NCBI GenBank assembly: GCA_950097015.1
Contig: CATNEN010000025.1
Coordinates: 9,589,001 to 9,653,000, forward strand
Reading direction: 5' to 3'
Length of the DNA stretch: 64,000 nucleotides
Source: Macrostomum hystrix
Lineage: Eukaryota > Platyhelminthes > Macrostomidae
The notes beneath the pieces were generated by a model, which was given only the letters and a program-made list of their open reading frames with translations, did not search any database and was not told where the DNA came from. Positions 1-10,014 of the stretch are shown in pieces. How positions within the stretch are numbered: the stretch's first letter is position 1; every line of letters begins with the position of its first letter. The position numbers were made by a program, and so were the translations under genes.

Positions 1-200
1 CAGTGAGGAAGCTTAAATTCAGAATCTAAATTTTTCAAATTCGTGCCAATATTTCTAAGAAAAATTACGGCGTATACTTTCTTCATGAAATTTTGTCATG
101 GATTTCATGTTCCCGATCGGAATAAAAAAGAAGAATATCTCTTAATTCTTTCTAAAACCAGCTTAGACCTGATTTTGTTATTTTATTTTTTTCTAATTTC

Positions 201-431
201 TTAGCGCGATTTAAAAAAAATCACGTAAATATGCGATTTTTCGTTAAAACTCCGCCCGCCAGGAGCAAGCGCTGGTGGCCGGTGAAGTACTACGACGCCG
301 AGAACATACAGGTGAAACGCTTCGGCGGTGGCCACCGGGCCCAGGACCTGGACAATTATCCCGATTTCAGCTCCAAGCGCTGGTGGCCGGTGAATCCTCA
401 CGAGGGAGCGGCCGGCGTACGACGTCGTTAA
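201..431 (+). CDS. possible last exon of a neuropeptide-like precursor
   Basis: An open frame ends in a TAA at 429-431 and contains two copies of a Lys-Arg site followed by WWPV (the same 20 bases at 267-286 and 376-395), one further Lys-Arg before FGGGHRAQ, and a terminal Arg triplet. Cleavage at these sites would free peptides of about 14, 18 and 13 residues, two of them starting WWPV. That is the layout of a secreted neuropeptide prohormone. No signal peptide is present, so upstream exons would lie outside the window or in the AT-rich DNA to the left. Candidate splice acceptors are the pyrimidine-rich TTCTTAG near 204 and CCCGCCAG near 260. I recognise no named peptide family. The ATG at 231 is probably not the true start. 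Confidence 0.4.
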   Translation, partial: LARFKKNHVNMRFFVKTPPARSKRWWPVKYYDAENIQVKRFGGGHRAQDLDNYPDFSSKRWWPVNPHEGAAGVRRR

Positions 432-895
432 ATGAAGAATTGTTGGAAAAATAACTACATTGCACGCAAACTGATTTCAAACGGATTTGTACACAGACTA
501 ATGACACGTTTTGCATAGGCCTCGACCCAAAACTCTCGACATTTTCTGTCGCTTCGTGACAATTTTTACGACATCTTTGAAAATCTGACCTGCAATGCTA
601 TTGGGGCATGCGAATTAACAAAAATTGTTACTGAAAAATACAAGCCGCAACGTGTGTCTGTCGCAGTGGATAAACGAACTTACTTGTTCTGGGATAAAAA
701 CTCTGGGATTTGAAAGTTACTAACAAAACTCATTTTGTTCTAAAGGCAACTTCGTAAATGAAAAACAAATGTCAAGCCTTGAACTTTCTATGACGGAAAT
801 TGCGTCTATTGAGAAAGTCGGATGTATCAGAAATTGCTGCTAGAGCAAACAGAACGACAAAAATATTTCTTGTAATCAATTTCTTTGCACACATC
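432..895. other. non-coding stretch
   Basis: This is AT-rich single-copy-looking sequence downstream of the peptide-like exon. No gene, repeat array or RNA was seen. Confidence 0.5.
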
Positions 896-899
896 TCAA

Positions 900-2040
900 T
901 TTTGAATCACTCAATCTCCAACAACCAATCTCCCATCTCTCAATCTCCCATCAGTCAATCTCCCATCTCTCCATCTCTCATCTCTCAATCTCCCATCAGT
1001 CAATCTTTCATCTCACAATCTCACATCTCTCAATCTCCCATCAGTCAATCTCTCATCTCTCAATCTCTCATCTCTCAATCTCCCATCTCACAATCTCACA
1101 TCTCTCAATCTCCCATCAGTCAATCTTTCATCTCACAATCTCACATCTCTCAATCTCCCATCAGTCAATCTCTCATCTCTCAATCTCTCATCTCTCAATC
1201 TCCCATCTCTCAATCTCCCATCAGTCAATCTCTCATCTCTCAATCTTTCATCTCTCAATCTTTCATCTCTCAATCTTTCATCTCTCAATCTCACATCTCT
1301 CAATCTCCCATCAGTCAATCTCTCATCTCTCAATCTCCTATCACTCAATCTCCCATCTCTCATCTCTCCATCTCCCATCTCTTATCTCTCCATCTCCCAT
1401 CTCTCATCTCTCCATCTCCCATCTATCATCTCTCAATCTCCCATCAGTCAATCTTTCATCTCTCAATCTCTCATCACTCAATCTCCCATCACTCAATCTC
1501 CCATCTCTCATCCCTCCATCTCCCATCTCTCAATCTCCCATCACTCAATCTCTCATCTCTCAATCTCTCATCTCTCAATCTCCCATCTCTCAATCTCACA
1601 TCAGTCAATCTCTCATCTCTCAATCTTTCATTTCTCAATCTTTCATCTCTCAATCTTTCATCTCTCAATCTTTCATCTCTCAATCTCACATCTCTCTATC
1701 TCCCATCAGTCAATCTCTCATCTCTCAATCTCCCATCTCTCATCTCTCCATCTCCCATCTCTTATCTCTCCATCTCCCATCTCTCATCTCTCCATCTCCC
1801 ATCTCTCATCTCTCAATCTCCCATCAGTCAATCTTTCATCTCTCAATCTCTCATCACTCAATCTCCCATCACTCAATCTCCCATCTCTCATCCCTCCATC
1901 TCCCATCTCTCAATCTCCCATCACTCAATCTCCCATCAGTCAATCTCCCATCAGTCAATCTCCCATCTCTCAATCTCACATCACTCAATCTCCCATCACT
2001 CAATCTCCCATCTCTCATCTCCCATCTCTCAATCTCCCAT
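900..2040. repeat. 15-bp minisatellite (CATCTCTCAATCTCT family)
   Basis: About 75 degenerate copies of a 15-bp pyrimidine-rich unit with recurring variants (CATCAGTCA, CATCTCACA). The unit length is a multiple of three, so frames stay open on both strands and give Ser/Ile/Gln-rich or Arg/Asp/Leu-rich repeats. I regard these as artefacts of the array. Confidence 0.9.
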
Positions 2041-3128
2041 TATTTACTTTGCTATTACTTCGCTAATAATTAATCCCACGCTATTCTGCGTAGTTTTAAT
2101 TTATCCCTAATTAATTCATCCTCACAATATCTTTCTTATTCTCTAGTTTCCTTTTTGACAGCAACTAGTAATTGCTTGACATATTAAATAAATCATTAAT
2201 AGTCAAACTGCCAGTAAAACTGCTCCATTTATTATATTTCATTTTCTCTACGAGCTATGCGTGTAGTTTATCAAATGAGATCATCAAATGAGAACTGATG
2301 CAAAGGATTTTATCACATGCAGTGCATGTAAAAAATCCAGAATTTTTATGTATTCTGTAAAGGTAATGGGAATGTATAGAAATTCGATCAAAAGAATTGA
2401 TCATCACAATAGCAGCAACACAATGTGCAAATATCGAAATATAATCAATTAACGAGTGGTAGATAGGTAAATACTTACAAGTATATATAATGGATTGCTA
2501 GTCTAGTAGATAATCATACTTGATCAGGACTAGATTTCGAACTCCTGACGTTTCTTGTATAAATCTTAGAATTGAAAATACTTGTAAATGAAACTTTAAT
2601 TTCAAAGTGACTATGCTAGCAATCCATTCTTAGCGTGAAGCATAAAATATTTAGTATAAACTTGTATTGATGGAATGTGATCAGTGCTTATTGACAAGGC
2701 ATGGGTTTGTTAAACAAAATTTATCGTTAAGAGCATATACTTGCAAAAAAGAAACAAGCAAAAGGAATGTAGCATTCATAAGAACATCATACAAATGTAA
2801 GTAAAATTTAGTTAATAAAATTGGGTAATTAAAATTAAGTAAAAACATAACATTTTTTGAAGGGAAGCTCCACTTACACTACTGTTGAATTAAGTAGCAA
2901 GACAAGATGTGCAACACACAATAATCATATGTTAGCTGCTACGGCTAATGTCCTATTAAAGTACATTTGGACCCCATCATTTTTGGCCAGCTAAATTGAA
3001 ATAGAACAAAAACAAAGTTTAGTTTATGGTCTAGCTACTACATGAGTTTTAAGCGCAGCGTCATTCATTGCTTTAAAAATTTAGGAAGAAAAACAGGAAG
3101 CAGAAGTCAGTGGTCCGAAGTTCGATTA
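2041..3128. other. AT-rich intergenic stretch
   Basis: No gene or RNA is visible. The left end of the tetraspanin 3' untranslated region probably lies in the last few hundred bases, because that gene's stop codon is at 3129-3131 on the minus strand. Confidence 0.5.
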
Positions 3129-5975
3129 TTATTTCCTTCTACCAGGCGGCTGCCGCTGCTGCTGCTGGCGCGGTCTCAGCGGTTGGGCCGACAAGGCGAT
3201 CGGCTGCTGATGCTTCTGCTGCTGCTGCGGCGGTGGTCGCTTCATTGGCTGCGCTTGCAGTGGCTGCGGAGGCGGCGGCTGCGGCGTCGGAGGCTGTGGC
3301 GCAGCTGGCAGGCTGTTCATTGTGCCGAAGGAGGCGGTCATGTCGCTCGGGTGCTGAGCGGCCACGCTGCTGCTGGCTAGCGACGATCGCGGCTTGGGCA
3401 TCGGCGGAGCCTGCGGCGGCGGCTGCTGCTGTTTCCGAGGCCGCACAGGCTGAGCCTGGATGGCATTCGGCGAGGGCCGCACCGGCGGCTCGCTGAACAA
3501 TGACCTGGCGGCTACACTAGGCAGCGAGGCCTCAGATGTCGGCCGGGTCAGGCCGCCCCCGCTCAGGCCGGCGCCGGCTCCGGCTGGCTCGCTGAACAAC
3601 GAATGCCGACTGTTGTAGACCGATGAGCCGGAGCGAAGCGGCTGCGATGTTAGCAGCGACTGCTGGCCGCGGATGCTGCCGGCCACGCTGCCTGCGGACA
3701 GCATTAAAGATGGGATTTTTTCAATGGAGTTGGCGACGGGATTAGGGATGGGATTGGCTATGGGATAAGCAATCGGATTTGGGGTAGGATTGAGGATCGA
3801 AAAATAAGAGAATTAGTTATAGGTTGAGAGATGGGGGGTCGGTGGCAGAGCGGTTAACGCGTTTGCCTCTCGCACCACGGTCCTTAAGTTCGATTCCGCG
3901 GCGAGGCCACATTTATTTGGGGCGCAGCCGCGGAGAGAAGGCTTGGGGGCTTGTCGTGCAATTTACGCCCTTGAGGGCCAACCTCCAAGGCACAGTGAAG
4001 GTGTACACTGCCTGACGATGAGAAAGTCAGGGCAGATGTACACACCTGTGTGAGCGTGTGCCTGCGTACAGTATCCGTGTGCGTGTGTGCTCAGGAGTCA
4101 GCGAAATGGGCAGAATTGCCTCCTCGCTGGCGGCGGGTCTAGTGTCACTAAATAATGTGTCACTGCCCGCAGCCCTCCTGCAATTATTATTCCTATTATT
4201 ATTATTATTTGGTTGAGAAATGGGTTTAGGGGTTTAAGGGATTAGGGACGGGATTAGGGTGGAATTATTGGGAACTCCAGGAACCATTTCAAACGGTGCA
4301 GGTCCTCACCTGGTCGCGAGTTGCCAAACTGCTGCTTGGAGACCTGGCTGGTGGTGCCATTGGAGCCTCTCTGCCTGAAGCCCTGCACCAGACCGAATGC
4401 GATGGGCGCGGCTGCGATGACTGCGCCGAAGAACACAACAACTCCGACAATGATGTGCCGGTTGCTGTACGCCTCCAGGCTTGAGGTCGAGGCTTCAAAG
4501 CAGCCGACGGGATTCATGAGGGGATTTTGGGACGGCACGGCCGGCTTGTTGTTGGTGCAGTCGGCCAGCTTTGACGGGTCGGAGCGGGCCTCCAGCTGGC
4601 AGCAGCTGTCAGGAATGTTCGGCGTGGTGTGCGGAGTTCCCTCGCTCAGCTTGCGGTACCAAGGAGTGTTCTTGTAGGCCTTGAGGTAGATTGGAATGAA
4701 CGAGACGAAACTAATTTGATGATTAGGGTAGCGAATTCTTTGCTTCTTTGCTTTGGTGACAGTCACCTGAGGACCATCCGGTCATCGAGCAGGTGACACC
4801 TGAGGATTATCCGGTCATCCAGCAGGTGACACCTGAGGATTATCCGGTCATCCAGCAGGTGACACCTGAGGATTATCCGGTCATCCAGCAGGTGACACCT
4901 GAGGATTATCCAGTCATCCAGCAGGTGACACCTGAGGATCATCCAGCAGGTGACACTTGAGGATTTTCCGGTCATACAGCAGGTGACACCTGAGGATCAT
5001 CCAGGAGTTGACACCTGAGGATCATCCAGGAGGTGACACCTGAGGATCATCCAGGAGGTGACACCTGAGGATCATCCAGGAGGTGACACCTGAGGATCAT
5101 CCAGGAGGTGACACCTGAGGATCATCCAGGAGGTGACACCTGAGGATCATCCAGGAGGTGACACCTGAGGATCATCCAGGAGGTGACACCTGAGGATCAT
5201 CCAGGAGGTGACACCTGAGGATCATCCAGGAGGTGACACCTGAGGATCATCCAGGAGGTGACACCTGAGGATCATCCAGGAGGTGACACCTGAGGATCAT
5301 CCAGGAGGTGACACCTGAGGATCATCCAGGAGGTGACACCTGAGGATCATCCAGGAGGTGACACCTGAGGATCATCCAGGAGGTGACACCTGAGGATCAT
5401 CCAGGAGGTGACACCTGAGGATCATCCAGGAGGTGACACCTGAGGATCATCCAGTGATCCAGCAGGACACGTGGTTGATCATGAAGTGCCTGATTGCTCA
5501 CCATCTGAGCATCGTTGGTTCGCACGGCGCAGCACCTGGAGTCGATCTGCATCTGATTCCAGGCCTCGAAGATGGCCGGCTCGCTGGCGCCGTAGCGTTG
5601 CAGCGAGCCGGCCAGGCTGGCCTCGAGTCCTGTCTGCGCGCTGCCAGCCTTCAGGCCGCCGGCCAAGCCCAGCGCTGCCAGAGCCAGAATTGCCGCCACA
5701 GCCAGGATGACGCACGCGGCAATATCCAGGCCCTTATTGCCATAGAGTTGTGATATGATGCCGCCAAGGCTAGCTACAATGAGCAAACCCGCGGCTGACA
5801 TGTCGATGTACATTGGCACATAGGCAGACTCGGCGTAGCTCAGTATTGGCCGCAGGTTTCGGGCGGGTCCCTGCACGGTGAAGGCCAAGATTAGACTCGC
5901 GAGGCCCAGAGCCAGGCCGATGGCGCAGAGGGCCAATGTGGCCGCGCGAAGCTTCGGACTCGTCGTCTTCCGCAT
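3129..5975 (-). CDS. tetraspanin with long Pro/Gln-rich C-terminal tail
   Basis: Three exons (5975-5502, 4766-4310, 3691-3129) join in phase to give 497 residues. Donors are GTGAGC and GTGAGG; acceptors are CCTCAG and CCGCAG. Four membrane segments are visible at roughly residues 10-33, 52-75, 84-107 and 262-285. Between the third and fourth is a large extracellular loop with six cysteines: Cys148-149, a PDSCC motif at 213-214, Cys228 and Cys247. The paired-cysteine motif reads CCA, not the usual CCG. Tetraspanins organise membrane microdomains. After the last membrane segment comes an unusual cytoplasmic tail of about 185 residues, rich in Pro, Gln, Ser and Ala, where family members normally have 5-20. 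The ATG at 5975 was chosen because membrane segment 1 starts about ten residues later. The frame is open for a further 46 codons upstream, so an extra 5' exon or start is possible. Confidence 0.8.
3720..3830. repeat. degenerate GGGATT-type repeat, left part
   Basis: A loose 12-bp repeat built on GGGATTAGGG/GGGATTGG lies in tetraspanin intron 2. It resumes after the SINE at about 4215-4262, so the SINE appears to have inserted into it. The resemblance to telomere repeat is weak. Confidence 0.5.
3836..4212 (+). mobile_element. tRNA-derived SINE (family A), full-length copy
   Basis: The head carries pol III A-box-like TGGCAGAGCGGTTAACGCG and B-box-like AGTTCGATTCC. A shared body follows, with GGGGCGCAGCCGCGGAGAGA, a CACACCTGTGTGAGCG block and CTCAGGAGTCAG. 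The 3' end is an ATT-repeat tail. It sits in tetraspanin intron 2. Other copies in this window are at about 8560, 19070, 23117, 25450, 32658 and 43705. This is the most complete copy and can serve as reference. Confidence 0.85.
4790..5456. repeat. 25- to 33-bp minisatellite in tetraspanin intron 1
   Basis: About 18 copies of a 25-bp unit (CCTGAGGATCATCCAGGAGG) are followed, toward the 3' splice site, by about six copies of a related 33-bp unit containing CCGGTCATCCAGCAGG. On the gene's strand each unit carries CCTCAG followed by GTG, the same bases as the real exon-2 acceptor at 4767. The array abuts that acceptor. Confidence 0.9.
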
Positions 5976-6147
5976 CGCCGACTGCTCAGCTTCAGGATTC
6001 TGAGCTTCCTGCTTGATAATGTCGACTGTTGCCGTCGGAGCTGCTGCCGACTTTGCCGCTGATGACGACGGTGGCTTTGGTAATGCCGTTTTACTGCTGT
6101 GTTGACGTCACAGCACTCGGGTGCCGATTCTGTGGAGGAACGTACCG

Positions 6148-6716
6148 TCAGGTGTTCTTGTGTGGGAGATCAGGTGTTCTTGTATGGGAGGTCAGGTGTT
6201 CTTGTGTGGGAGGTCAGGTGTTCTTGTGTGGGAGGTCAGGTGTTCTTGTGTGGCAGGTCAGGTGTTCTTGTGTGGCAGGTCAGGTGTTCTTGTGTGGCAG
6301 GTCAGGTGTTCTTGTGTGGCAGGTCAGGTGTTCTTGTGTGGCAGGTCAGGTGTTCTTGTGTGGCAGGTCAGGTGTTCTTGTGTGGCAGGTCAGGTGTTCT
6401 TGTGTGGCAGGTCAGGTGTTCTTGTGTGGCAGGTCAGGTGTGTTCGTGTGGGGAGGTCAGGTGTGTTCGTGTGGGGAGGTCAGGTGTGTTCGTGTGGGGA
6501 GGTCAGGTGTGTTCGTGTGGGGAGGTCAGGTGTGTTCGTCTGGGGAGGTCAGGTGTGTTCGTGTGGGTATGTCAGGTGTGTTCGTGTGGGGAGGTCAGGT
6601 GTGTTCGTGTGGGGAGGTCAGGTGTGTTCGTGTGGGGAGGTCAGGTGTGTTCGTGTGGGGAGGTCAGGTGTGTTCGTGTGGGGAGGTCAGGTGTGTTCGT
6701 GTGGGGAGGTCAGGTA
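6148..6716. repeat. 22/23-bp minisatellite upstream of the tetraspanin
   Basis: Two sub-families lie side by side. One is a 22/23-bp unit GTCAGGTGTTCTTGTGTGGC (6148-6435). The other is a 23-bp unit GTCAGGTGTGTTCGTGTGGG (6435-6716). They are open in all three plus frames, giving cysteine- and valine-rich artefact translations. Confidence 0.9.
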
Positions 6717-7369
6717 TGCTATGTCGGTGTTCTGGAGAGTTTAGGTTTAACAAATGCCTTGACTTCCGGGTACCTTTCTCTATAAAGAAGTGCGAACAGA
6801 AAAAGTATGATTTTGTTTCACTTACCCCCTGATTTGAATCTTAAAACTGAATCAAATAATCCTATACTAAATTATAAAACTGCTTTAAAAGTAACACACA
6901 AAAAACTTGCGGCTTTATCTTTCTTTTCCTAGTTTGCTGGTTGTTGTATTGTTGAATTGGCAAAATTTCTCAAGCCGCCAAGCAATGCAGAGTACTTAAC
7001 TGGCTCTCACAGCAGGGCAGAACTGGTTCTCTCCACTATACGCGACAGGGCTAGAGAAACAGGGACAGAGGGTGAGGGCTATGAATGTACATTATGCTGT
7101 ACATTGTACCTGGCCTGTCTTTCTTTTAACCCTTTTAACCACCCCGCTGAGAAGTATGCACAGTCATTCCTCTCAGCCAAAACTGACCTATGTCGTGAAA
7201 AACAATATAAATTACGAAGTTATTTTTCGGCGCCAAAAACGTCTAGCAATTGCTGGCTCATATTTTATCACACCGATCCGAAATCACAGGTATCGATTTC
7301 AGCTTGCCAACTAGCTGAACTGTTCAGAATTGTTGTACACGTCCATCATCACTCGGTTCCACTTCAAGC
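6717..7369. other. intergenic stretch without a recognisable gene
   Basis: Mixed-composition sequence between two minisatellites. Open frames of up to 157 codons run into the next repeat array and show no motif I recognise. Confidence 0.4.
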
Positions 7370-8035
7370 TCAATGGAATATCACACCTGTCCAAGCCCAC
7401 TATACACAGGTGCATACTCAGTATCCATAGGATATCACACCTGTCCAAGCCCACTATCCACAGGTGCATGCTCAGTATCCATATGATATCACACTGTCCA
7501 AGCCCACTATACACAGGTGCATACTCAGTATCCATAGGATATCACACCTGTCCAAGCCCACTATCCACAGGTGCATGCTCAGTATCCATAGGATATCACA
7601 CTGTCCAAGCCCACTATCCACAGGTGCATGCTCAGTATCCATAGGATATCACACTGTCCAAGCCCACTATCCACAGGTGCATACTCAGTATCCATATGAT
7701 ATCACACTGTCCAAGCCCACTATACACAGGTGCATACTCAGTATCCATAGGATATCACACCTGTCCAAGCCCACTATCCACAGGTGCATGCTCAGTATCC
7801 ATAGGATATCACACTGTCCAAGCCCACTATCCACAGGTGCATACTCAGTATCCATATGATATCACACTGTCCAAGCCCACTATACACAGGTGCATACTCA
7901 GTATCCATAGGATATCACACCTGTCCAAGCCCACTATCCACAGGTGCATGCTCAGTATCCATAGGATATCACACTGTCCAAGCCCACTATCCACAGGTGC
8001 ATACTCAGTATCCATAGGATATCACACCTGTCCAA
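7370..8035. repeat. 53/55-bp minisatellite
   Basis: About 12 copies of a unit containing CCAAGCCCACTATCCACAGG and GATATCACACTGTCC. A/G and T/C variants recur in blocks, suggesting a higher-order repeat of three to four units. Confidence 0.9.
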
Positions 8036-8203
8036 GGTCGCGTTGAAGACACGCGTTTTTTCCGAAAAAATATTAATATAATCTGTTTTTATATGATGTT
8101 CAATAATGTTTAAATGAGTTTAATGACTATGAAAAACTTTACAAAATCTTGCCGCTTAAGGTACATAATGTGTACACATCGGTCTAGCGCTTATAAAATA
8201 AGT

Positions 8204-9387
8204 TCAAATTCGCGCGCCAGCATGAGTTTTCGGCCTTGCCGGCACAGACTGAATCCGGTGCTTGTGGTGATGATGCCGCTGCAGCTGCTGCTGCCGTTGC
8301 TGCTTATTGGAGAGGTGACCAGCCGCCGAAGCCTCGGCTGCTGCAACTTGCTCTATCGACAATTGCTGCTGCTGCTGCGGCCTGTGCATATGGGTGCATT
8401 AAGTACTCAAGAATACATAAGATCTGGTTGGCTTTCCTAACCAAATGTTCTCAACCAGAGTACATTATTAGTAAGAGCACATGAGACAGAAAATTTTATT
8501 CCATGATCTTAAATGAATCAACAAAAGTATAAACATTTTCCTATTTTTCAAGCGGGTCGTGACTAGCAGAGCGGTTAACGCGTTAGCCTCTCGCACCAAG
8601 GTCAGTGAGCTCCATTCCCCTCGAGACCACATTCGGGGCGCAGCCGCAGAGAGAAGGCATGGGGGCTTGTCGTGCGATATACATGCGATATATGTCGTGT
8701 GACCCTTGAGGGCCAACCTCAAAGGCGCAGTGAGATTATACACTGCTATGGCGATGATGAAAACTTCGGCAGATGTGCACACCTGTGTGAGAGTAACTGC
8801 GTACAGAATCTGTGTGCGTGTGTTCAGGAGTCAGGAATGGGCAGAATTGTGCTCACAAACCCATTGAATACCATTAAAGTTCTACTCGTAACTCCCAGGT
8901 TTTACCTCTTCCCTGGAGAAGCAATCGATGTGACGCCGACCCAGTCTCTACTCTTCATCTCCAGCACGCGCTGCCGATCCTGTCTCCCCGCGGCCGCAGC
9001 AGCAGCAGCGTCGACATCCTCGGCCAACTGGCTGTCTTCGTTATCAACGTCAGTGGCGGCGATTTCAGTGAAGTCATCGCAGTCGGCAGTGCGTCGAAAA
9101 GTGTACCAGGAGCTCAACCGGCTCGCCTGCCGAATGCGCCGCTTCGCGAACCAATCATCGACGGTTGGAGTTAGCCGGGCGTCCAGCATGCGCGCCAAGT
9201 CAACTAGGACGTCGCGTTCGCGCTTCTCGTTCTCCCGACCCCAGAGGCTGCGGTCTCGCTCGAGTTTGGCGCCGTCGCGAGCCATAAGGTGCTGCTGTTG
9301 AAGGCTGGCCTCGCGCAGACGTACCTCGGCCAGGGGCGGCTGATGAGAGCGGAGGGGATGAGCTGGATGTCCCGCGGAGGTCGGCAT
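8204..9387 (-). CDS. unrecognised protein, last two exons (coiled coil, poly-Ala, poly-Gln)
   Basis: Exons 9387-8906 and 8381-8204 join in phase (donor GTAAAA at 8905, acceptor ATGCACAG at 8382) and would give 219 residues ending in TGA. The first part has a charged, helix-prone stretch of about 60 residues starting LREASLQQQ, followed by a run of Arg, Glu and Lys and the phrase LTPTVDDWF. An acidic segment and seven alanines follow. The last exon is rich in Gln and His. I do not recognise the family. The ATG at 9387 may be internal: the frame is open upstream to a possible acceptor GCACAG near 9400, so more exons may lie to the right. A SINE sits in the intron between the two exons. Confidence 0.5.
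8560..8858 (+). mobile_element. SINE family A copy, tail missing
   Basis: The tRNA-like head (AGCAGAGCGGTTAACGCG) and body blocks are retained, but the copy stops after GGGCAGAATTG without the ATT tail. It lies in the intron of the unrecognised minus-strand gene. Confidence 0.8.
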
Positions 9388-9410
9388 CGCAGGTAAACAG
9401 TTCTGTGCAA

Positions 9411-10014
9411 TTTAGCAGATCTGGCAGACTTTATAATTACAATTTATGCCCAACTTTTGTGAAGCACCTCATTTGTAAGCATCAGCGTTAAATAAACAAT
9501 TGAATCTAGCCTAGTTATGGAGAATTATAGCGAATGGCTGAAAGCAATGCCAAGCAGCATGTACATCGGCCAACTGTTTAAAATATTGTCTTGTTTTTCT
9601 CAATTGTCCACTTAAAAAAACACGCGAGTGCTCAAGCGTTCGAGAAAATAACAAATAGCTTTTCTAACATTCATGGCGTAAATAGCCGAAAAGTTAAGAA
9701 GCAACGAACAGAGCTGTCAGTCAGAAGACTAACGAAAATATCTCTATCGAATGTAGCATTTGTGAGCTACAAATAGAATCCAAATGTCTGGCCGTAAAAT
9801 ATGCACCTCTGTAGTTTTTCCCTACACAGTTGTCTATGGCCCAAGCTCAACGCCTTTGCTGCGATAAGAAATTTCGACACGTACAGTTGGTGAATTTAAC
9901 TATTCAAGTCCAACATAAAGGAATTATACGAAAGCTAAAGAATTCAAGCTTGGTGATATTATAATTAGTGGCAATCGATTTCTATAAAAACCTGAAATTG
10001 AATTGCCGATAGAC
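9411..10014. other. region between divergent genes
   Basis: This 0.6-kb AT-rich stretch separates the start side of the minus-strand gene from the plus-strand gene at 10015, and could hold both promoters. No distinct core-promoter motif was identified. Confidence 0.4.

Noticed and set aside
900-2110. 436-codon Ser/Ile/Gln-rich plus-strand frame
   Set aside because: It follows a 15-bp array with no stop in the unit and has no recognisable non-repeat domain.
3110-3496. Ala-rich plus-strand frame opposite the tetraspanin tail
   Set aside because: It is the complement of CAG-rich poly-Gln/Pro codons in the third tetraspanin exon, whose phase and splice sites fit the minus strand.
3720-4262. Interstitial telomere repeats
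   Set aside because: GGGATTAGGG-like phrases are too irregular for TTAGGG arrays and are better called a degenerate minisatellite split by a SINE.
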